Part shown: positions 57,805 through 64,000 of the stretch, in pieces
Layout: every line of letters starts with the position of its first letter
How positions within the stretch are numbered: position 1 is the stretch's first letter
Source: Agromyces mangrovi
Lineage (GTDB): Bacteria > Actinomycetota > Actinomycetes > Actinomycetales > Microbacteriaceae
DNA: 64,000 nucleotides
Assembly: GCF_030296695.1 (NCBI RefSeq)
Contig: NZ_AP027737.1
Coordinates: 558,001 to 622,000, forward strand
Direction of reading: 5' to 3'
Program-made: the position numbers and the translations under genes
Notes under the pieces: model-generated
The model's database searches: none
What the model saw: only the letters and a program-made list of their open reading frames with translations
Told to the model about the DNA's origin: nothing

Positions 57805-60800
57805 GACGGCAGGTCGCGCAGGTCGATCGGCTGGGTGTCGGCCGACACCGGCGGCTCCTTCGGCACGGCGCCGAGCAGGGTCGCGACGCGGCGGGCGACC
57901 GCGTCGGGGTTGCCGAACAGCTCGAAGCTGTGCACGCGCAGCACGTGCCAGCCCAGTCGCCGCAGCACGGCGGGCCGCAGGCGCAGCGACTCGCGCAGGC
58001 TCTGGTCGACGAGCGCCGGGTCGGTCTCGACGACCACAGCGCGGCCGGCGCGCGAGGCGGCCAGGGCGAGCTTGCCGTGGTGGCCGAGGGCGACGCGGAT
58101 GTCGAGCTTCGCGAGCCGTGCCGCGAGGTCGATGAGCATCGGGTCGGTCGACTCCTCGACCGACGGCCCCGAGATGCGCTCCTCCGCCTCGGCGAGCACC
58201 TCGGCGAGGGCGAGCACGCCGTGCCCCTGGCGGCCGTGGTCGATCTCGTCGGGGCGGAAGCAGGCGACGATGTCCATCGAGCGCCGGGCGCGGGTCATCG
58301 CGACCGCGAGCAGGCGGTCGCCGCCCGGCTCCCCCAGCGGTCCGAAGTTCGACAGCAGCCGGCCGTGTGGCGTCGGAGCGAACCCCACCGAGAAGATCAC
58401 CCGGTCGCGGCTCTGCGCGACCGCCTGCTCGAGCGTGAGCACCGTGAACGGCTCGGCGCGGTCGGTGAGGATGAAGTCGGAGAGGTCGGTGCGCTTGGCG
58501 AACGCGGCGAGCACGGCCTGGTGCACGCGCGCCGCGTGCCGGGCGCTCGCGGTGATGACCATGAGCGACTCGCGCGGGCGCTTGACCGCGTGCTCCATGA
58601 CCAGCTCGACGACCTTCGCGACCTCGGCGTCGACGCTCTCGACGGTGCCGGTGCGCGGGTCGGGCAGCCCGGAGCCCTCGAGGAAGTGCAGGTTCAGGCT
58701 GCCGTGCCCGAGGAAGCTGCCGGCCCAGGGCAGCGAGTCGATGCGACCGTCGTAGTAGCGGCGGTTGACGAGCTCGGCGAGGTCTTCGCCGCCGGCGCGG
58801 TAGCTGCGGGTCAGCGTGAGCGTGGGCAGCAGTTCGCCGAGGCGCGCGAGCGCGGACTCGTCGTGGTCGTCGTCGCGCCCCTCGTCGGACTCGTCGCGTG
58901 CGGCCGCCGTGATGACGCCGTCGTCGACGTCCGGGTCGAGGATGCCGGTCTCGAACGGCGTGGGCGTCTGCGTGACCGGGTCGCCGAAGGCGACGACCTG
59001 CTTGGCGCGGCGGATCGCGCCGAGGTTCTCGGCGAACGTCGTCGCGGCGGCGTCGACGAGGATCACTGCGTCGAACGCGATGCGGTCGTCGATGGCGCCG
59101 ACGTCGTACGGCGAGGCGAGCCACACGGGAGCGAGCGCACGGAAGAGGTGCGGCGCGGCCTCGTGCAGGCGGCTCGCGGTGGCGCGGTCGGCGCGCAGCA
59201 GCGCGCGCAGCTGCTCCGCCTCCTCGGGCCAGTCGACGATGCCGACCTTCCACGACTCCGCGAGCTGCCAGGCGAGCTGCGGGCCCGCGCTGGTGGCGTG
59301 CGCCTCGTCGACGAGGCGGAAGTCGGCCTCGAGCCGGTCGAGCACGGCGGTGTTGGCGCCGAGCAGCGCGGCGTCGCCGGCGAGCAGCGACTCGAGCACC
59401 GACTGCCACCAGGTGAGCTCGAGCTCGGCGGCCACCTGCTCCTGCGGCACGTGCCGGCGCGAGAGGTCGACGAGCAGCGGGTCGAGGTCGAGCTCGCGGA
59501 GAGTGCCGAGCAGCGCGGTGCGCTCCTGCAGATTCGCGAGCACCTCCGACTCGGCCGCGAGCCCCGACATGGTCGCGACGAGCTCGCGGATCGGCCGTTG
59601 CGCGAGCTCGCGGTCGGTGCCGACCGTGCCGAGGGGCACGTCGAGCGACGCGAGGTCGGATGCGACGTGCTGGAACAGCACGTGCAGGTCGGCGACGCCG
59701 ACGGGCACGCCCGGGATCGAGCCCGCGGTCGAGTAGCGGTTCCACAGGGTGCGCTGCTGCTGGATGCGGCGGAGCGAGCCGTTCATGTCACCGACGTGCA
59801 CGCCGGGGCGCACGAACTCGAGCGCGTGCCGGCGCAGGCGTCGACGGTTCGCGCCCGACATGCCGCGCGAGTCGCGGCGGGCCGAGGTCGCGGCGATGAG
59901 CTCGCCCAGCGGGCGGTCGAAGACCGAGGGCTGGAATCGGTCGAGCGTCTCGCGGATGTCGAGGAGGAGCCGGAGGAAGACGCCGAGCTCGGCGACCGAC
60001 TCGAACGGGCGGAGGCTCGTGGTCGAGATCACCGCGCTCGCGCGCTCGAGCAGACGCGGGAGATCGCTCCCCTGCAGCCGCTTGGCGAGTTCGTGCGCCT
60101 GCCCCGCCTCCTCCGACGAGGTGAACGATGCCCCGTACCAGGGCGAATCGCCCGGGCCGTACTTGAACTCGCCGAGCTCGGCGGCGCGCACGAGGTCGTC
60201 GGCCACCTGGGCGCGGTCACCCGAGAGCCGTTCGAGTGCGGCCCGGTCGAGCCGGGCGGTCGTCGACGGCGGGTCGGGCATGAGCGACAGGCGTGCGAGC
60301 TCGCCCAGCGCGTCGAGCACCGAGACCCGGAAGCCCGGGTCGCGCCGGGTCAGCGCGCTGCGGTAGTCGATCAGCACCTTGCGCAGGCGCACGAGCGCGT
60401 CGTCGACGTCGGCCACGCGCGGCTTCGTCGCCTTCTCGTTGCGCGAGATCGAGCGCACGAGGTCGCGCCGGAGGGTCGTGGTCGTGACCGCGGCGCCCGC
60501 GAGCCCGACCTGCTCGAGACGGTGCGCGATGCCGTCGAGGCTCGCGCGCCGCGCGCCGACGACGAGCACGCGGCGGTGCCGCTGCACGAGCGCGCCGATG
60601 GCGTTCACGATGGTCTGCGACCCGCCGGTGCCGGGCAGCGTCTCGACGACGATCGAGGATCCCGCCTCGATCTGCGCGATGACGTGCTCCTGCTCCGCGT
60701 CCGCGTCGTGCACGAGCGTGTCGGTCGCGGGCGAGCGGTGGTCCTGCCCGACCGAGACGACGGGTTCGTAGGCGGCCTCGACGGATGCGCGTACCGAGGC

Positions 60801-61619
60801 GTTGCCCGCCACCGCGTCGATCACGGGGTGGTCGAGCTCGGCGGCATCCGCCACCATGGCCGGGCCGACCTCGGCGAACGTCGACACCACGAGGCGGGGC
60901 GACACGCTGAACCACGGCAGGTGCGAGGTGAGCCCGCGCAGCCGGTCGATGACGGGCTGCGGCTTGAAGGCGCCGTTCGTGATCGCGAGCGCGACGAACG
61001 ACTCGGCGTCGAGCGAGATCTGGAACTGGTCGCGCAGCGCGCGTGCGAGCGCGGGGTTGAGGAACGGCTGGCCCTTGAGCTTCAGCTCGAAGTCGCGGCC
61101 GTACCGGCGGATCGCGAGCGGTCGCAGCAGCACGGGCGCGAGGTGCTCGACGTCGTCGAAGCGCCACTTCGCGAGTCCGATCGCGAGGTGCACGCCCTCG
61201 ATGCCGCGAACGCTCCGCAGCTCGATTCCCTTCTGGGTGATCTCGGCAGCGGCCAGGCGCGCGTTGCGGAGCGCGAGCTCGTCGCGGATGAGGCTCGAGA
61301 GCAGCGTCGACTTGCCGGTGATGAACTGCGGCAGGCCGCCCGGGTGCGTCGTGGAGAGCTCGATGCGGGTGCGCGGCGTGTCGACGAAGCGCAGCAGCGG
61401 CGAGCGCCCGCCCACCGCGGCGAGCTCGTCGCGCCAGCGGCGCCACTCGGGGTCGGCGACCTCGCCCGGGGCATCCGCTCCACCCGCACCTGCGGTGGCG
61501 GACGCGGGGGCGTCGGATCGTTCGTCGGGGACCGGAGCCGGGGGCGCGAAGCCGGACGCGCCGTCGCCCGACGCGCCGACGAGTCCCTCGTCGTCGTGAT
61601 GCATGTCGAGGCGGCGCAC
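57801..61619 (-). CDS. SF1 helicase-like protein with degenerate ATPase motifs
   Basis: 1272 residues. An N-terminal region (about 55-300) leads to a DNA2/NAM7-type superfamily 1 core: Q-motif DAEQEHV, Walker A-like LPGTGGSQT (328-336, Gly333 where Lys is invariant), Walker B-like ILVDAAATT (Asp856, Ala857 where Glu is expected), AKQVVAFGDPVTQTPT (III), LTRSYRAG (IV/V region) and AVAMTRARRS (VI). The last 90 residues resemble the Vsr/DUF559-like endonuclease module (LGWHVLRVHSFELFGNP). Loss of both ATPase residues suggests a non-hydrolysing scaffold. The GTG at 61619 is six bases from TATGGT (61626-61631, minus strand). Confidence 0.8.
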   Translation of the reverse strand: MRRLDMHHDDEGLVGASGDGASGFAPPAPVPDERSDAPASATAGAGGADAPGEVADPEWRRWRDELAAVGGRSPLLRFVDTPRTRIELSTTHPGGLPQFITGKSTLLSSLIRDELALRNARLAAAEITQKGIELRSVRGIEGVHLAIGLAKWRFDDVEHLAPVLLRPLAIRRYGRDFELKLKGQPFLNPALARALRDQFQISLDAESFVALAITNGAFKPQPVIDRLRGLTSHLPWFSVSPRLVVSTFAEVGPAMVADAAELDHPVIDAVAGNASVRASVEAAYEPVVSVGQDHRSPATDTLVHDADAEQEHVIAQIEAGSSIVVETLPGTGGSQTIVNAIGALVQRHRRVLVVGARRASLDGIAHRLEQVGLAGAAVTTTTLRRDLVRSISRNEKATKPRVADVDDALVRLRKVLIDYRSALTRRDPGFRVSVLDALGELARLSLMPDPPSTTARLDRAALERLSGDRAQVADDLVRAAELGEFKYGPGDSPWYGASFTSSEEAGQAHELAKRLQGSDLPRLLERASAVISTTSLRPFESVAELGVFLRLLLDIRETLDRFQPSVFDRPLGELIAATSARRDSRGMSGANRRRLRRHALEFVRPGVHVGDMNGSLRRIQQQRTLWNRYSTAGSIPGVPVGVADLHVLFQHVASDLASLDVPLGTVGTDRELAQRPIRELVATMSGLAAESEVLANLQERTALLGTLRELDLDPLLVDLSRRHVPQEQVAAELELTWWQSVLESLLAGDAALLGANTAVLDRLEADFRLVDEAHATSAGPQLAWQLAESWKVGIVDWPEEAEQLRALLRADRATASRLHEAAPHLFRALAPVWLASPYDVGAIDDRIAFDAVILVDAAATTFAENLGAIRRAKQVVAFGDPVTQTPTPFETGILDPDVDDGVITAAARDESDEGRDDDHDESALARLGELLPTLTLTRSYRAGGEDLAELVNRRYYDGRIDSLPWAGSFLGHGSLNLHFLEGSGLPDPRTGTVESVDAEVAKVVELVMEHAVKRPRESLMVITASARHAARVHQAVLAAFAKRTDLSDFILTDRAEPFTVLTLEQAVAQSRDRVIFSVGFAPTPHGRLLSNFGPLGEPGGDRLLAVAMTRARRSMDIVACFRPDEIDHGRQGHGVLALAEVLAEAEERISGPSVEESTDPMLIDLAARLAKLDIRVALGHHGKLALAASRAGRAVVVETDPALVDQSLRESLRLRPAVLRRLGWHVLRVHSFELFGNPDAVARRVATLLGAVPKEPPVSADTQPIDLRDLPS

Positions 61620-61705
61620 ACGGACACCATACGTTCGAGTCGAGCGGATTCCGTGCAGCATCGCCGCAGTCCTTACCATGGATTTGGATACCCGCGCCGT
61701 ATTCC

Positions 61706-61721
61706 GATACCCTAGGGGTAT
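61706..61721 (+). promoter_or_regulatory. CsoR/CstR-type operator over a leaderless promoter
   Basis: ATACCCTAGGGGTAT is nearly perfectly symmetric, like CsoR-family sites. It covers TACCCT (61708-61713), a -10 hexamer six bases before the ATG at 61720, and the start codon itself; TTGGAT (61684-61689) with an 18-base spacer is a plausible -35. A second half-site, GATACCC, lies near 61687-61693. The encoded repressor is at 63762. Confidence 0.75.
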
Positions 61722-63416
61722 GCAGTCGTCCTCCCCCGCACCCGCTCCGGCTCACCGCACGATCATCATCGGCGGCGTGGCCGGCGGCATGTCCGGCGCG
61801 ACCCGGCTCCGCCGCAACGACGCCACCGCCGAGATCGTCGTGGTCGAGCGCAGCGGCGCCGTGTCGTTCGCGAACTGCGGCCTGCCGTACCACGTGTCGG
61901 GCACCATCGCCGAGCGCTCCGCGCTCGAGCTGCAGACCCCGGAGCGCCTGCGCGACCGGTTCGGCATCGACGCCCGCGTGCGCCACGAGGCCGTCGCGAT
62001 CGACCGGGAGGCCAAGACCGTCTCGATCCGCTCGCTCGACACCGGACACGTCGAGGTCGAGCCCTACGACTCGCTCGTGCTCTCCCCCGGCGCGGCGCCC
62101 GCGGTGCCGGCGGCGCTGCGCGACCGCCCGGGCGTGTTCGCGCTGCGCACCCTCGACGACCTCGACGCGATCATGGCGCACCTCGGCGACGGCTCGCCGA
62201 CCGATGCGGTGGTCGTCGGCGGCGGGTTCATCGGCATCGAGATGGCCGACAACCTGCACCGTCGCGGCATCCGCACCACCGTCGTGACCCGTGGCGAGCA
62301 GCTGCTGCCGTCGCTCGACGCCGAGCTCGCGGCACCGCTCGCCGACCACCTCGCACGCGAGGGCGTCGCGGTCGAGCTGCTGCGCACCGTCACGCACCGC
62401 GGCGAGCGCTCGGTCACGCTCGACGACGGGCGGGAGCTGCCCGCCGACCTCGTGATCGCGGCCACCGGCGTCGTGCCCGAGACCGCACTCGCCGTGCAGG
62501 CCGGGCTCGAGCTCGGGGCATCCGGCGGCATCGCGGTCGACGAGCTGCACCGCACCTCCGACCCCTCGATCTACGCGGTCGGCGACGCGGCCGAGAAGTC
62601 GCACCGCATCTCGGGTGACGCTCGCCTGGTCACGCTCGCCGGCCTCGCCAACCGGCACGGCCGCGCGGTCGCCGACACCATCACCGGGTCGCCGAAGCCG
62701 GCCGTCCCGGCGCTCGGCACCGCGATCGTCGACGTGCTCGGCGTCACCGCCGCGAGCGTCGGCCTCGGCGAGCGCGAGCTGCGCGCGGCGGGGCGCGAGG
62801 TGCGCGTCATCCACTCGCATCCGCTCAGTCACGCCGGCTACTACCCCGGCGCCGAGGCGATGTCGCTGAAGCTCATCGTCGACGCCCGCACCGACGCCAT
62901 CCTCGGCGCGCAGGCCGTCGGCGGGCAGGGAGTGGACACCCGCATCGACGTCATCGCCACGGCGATGGGCGCCGGCCTCGCGGCATCCGACCTCGCCGAC
63001 GTCGAGCTCGCCTACGCGCCGCAGTACGGGTCGGCGAAGGACCCGGTGAACATGCTCGGCTACATCGCCGAGAACCGGGCCTCGGGGAGGCGCCCACGGT
63101 GCAGTGGCACGAGCTCGACGCGGAGGTCGCCGCGGGCGCCGTGCTGCTCGACGTGCGTGCGCGCGGCCAGCTCGCCGAGGGACGCATCCCCGGAGCCGAC
63201 TGGGTGCCCGTCGAGGCGCTCCGTGCTCGGCACGATGAGTTCCGCGGCCGCCCGGTCATCGTGCACTGCCGCGTGGGCCAGGGCGCGCACACCGCCCAGC
63301 GCCTGCTCGCCGAGCTCGGCCACGACGTGCGCAACCTCGACGGCGGCTACCTCACCTGGCGCGACGGCATGCGCGCCCGCGAGCTCGCGACGGCGCCCGA
63401 ACTCGCCGCCGCCTGA
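61720..63416 (+). CDS. CoA-disulfide reductase-rhodanese fusion (single-base frameshift)
   Basis: Pyridine nucleotide-disulfide reductase: IIIGGVAGGMSGATRLRR (FAD), active-site Cys53 in SFANCGLPYHVSG, VVVGGGFIGIEMADNL (NAD(P)H), YAVGDAAE, and the dimerisation end YAPQYGSAKDPVNMLGYIAE. At the G4 run 63084-63087 one base is missing; adding it continues into a rhodanese domain (VQWHELDAEVAAGAVLLDVR; active Cys in HCRVGQGAHT), giving 565 residues, the normal size for CoADR-RHD enzymes that reduce CoA disulfide, polysulfide or persulfide. It leads the persulfide-response operon. Confidence 0.87.
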
Positions 63417-63450
63417 CCCCCACCACGACCCACCGACCGGAAGGAACGCG

Positions 63451-64000
<550 letters not shown>

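Overview
This window is high-GC (about 70% or more by eye) actinobacterial DNA, most probably from the family Microbacteriaceae (an Agromyces- or Microbacterium-like genome; the genus is inferred, not proven). The reasons are GTG and ATGA/GTGA-coupled starts, many promoters of the form TANNNT followed 6-7 bases later by the start codon (leaderless transcripts), Lsr2, a 16S-23S-5S operon without spacer tRNAs that carries actinobacterial boxA-like antitermination leaders, and strong over-use of the octamer CGGATGCC/GGCATCCG. It reads as ordinary chromosome: I see no transposase, integrase, phage gene, CRISPR array or plasmid function.

Layout. 1-11.2 kb: housekeeping genes (rhodanese, acylphosphatase, M18 aminopeptidase, J-domain protein, membrane proteins), two copies of a long palindromic repeat, a Tat lipoprotein amine oxidase whose domain order is circularly permuted, its coupled methyltransferase, a DUF255 protein and a glucose-6-phosphate dehydrogenase. 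11.2-17.0 kb: one rRNA operon read leftward from two tandem promoters. 17.2-35.5 kb: aldo/keto reductase with a DUF4188 protein, HrpA, an ArsR/SRPBCC pair, a DUF4349 lipoprotein, an acyl-CoA dehydrogenase, a TrkA-C plus antiporter pair, LLM oxidoreductase, M20 peptidase and three MFS transporters. 35.6-43.8 kb: cysteine-less HesB-like protein, a two-component system, a cluster of glycosyltransferase, DUF2064 protein and methyltransferase, a molybdopterin oxidoreductase with its cytochrome b, MTA phosphorylase and an epimerase. 43.8-53.3 kb: two more MFS exporters, a VanY-type peptidase, a GH15 enzyme, Lsr2, a DksA-like protein, a MarR-GNAT-dehydrogenase triple fusion and tRNA-Ala. 53.3-61.6 kb: small membrane proteins, acetyltransferase, GalU, 5-formyl-THF cyclo-ligase, FmdB, MscL and a large SF1-helicase-like protein that has lost key ATPase residues. 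61.7-64.0 kb: a persulfide-response operon (CoA-disulfide reductase/rhodanese fusion, rhodanese, CsoR/CstR repressor) preceded by a palindromic operator lying on the -10 element and start codon.

Five genes (methyltransferase at 5885-7434, epimerase at 42710-43758, MFS at 43825-45242, small membrane protein at 54201-54373, CoADR-rhodanese at 61720-63416) each lack exactly one base in a run of 4-5 C or G. Adding one base restores a complete family-like protein in every case, so these are more likely sequence errors than decay. The features of greatest novelty are the permuted amine oxidase, the three-domain regulator/acetyltransferase/dehydrogenase fusion, the pseudo-helicase with its coupled small protein, and the palindromic repeat pair.
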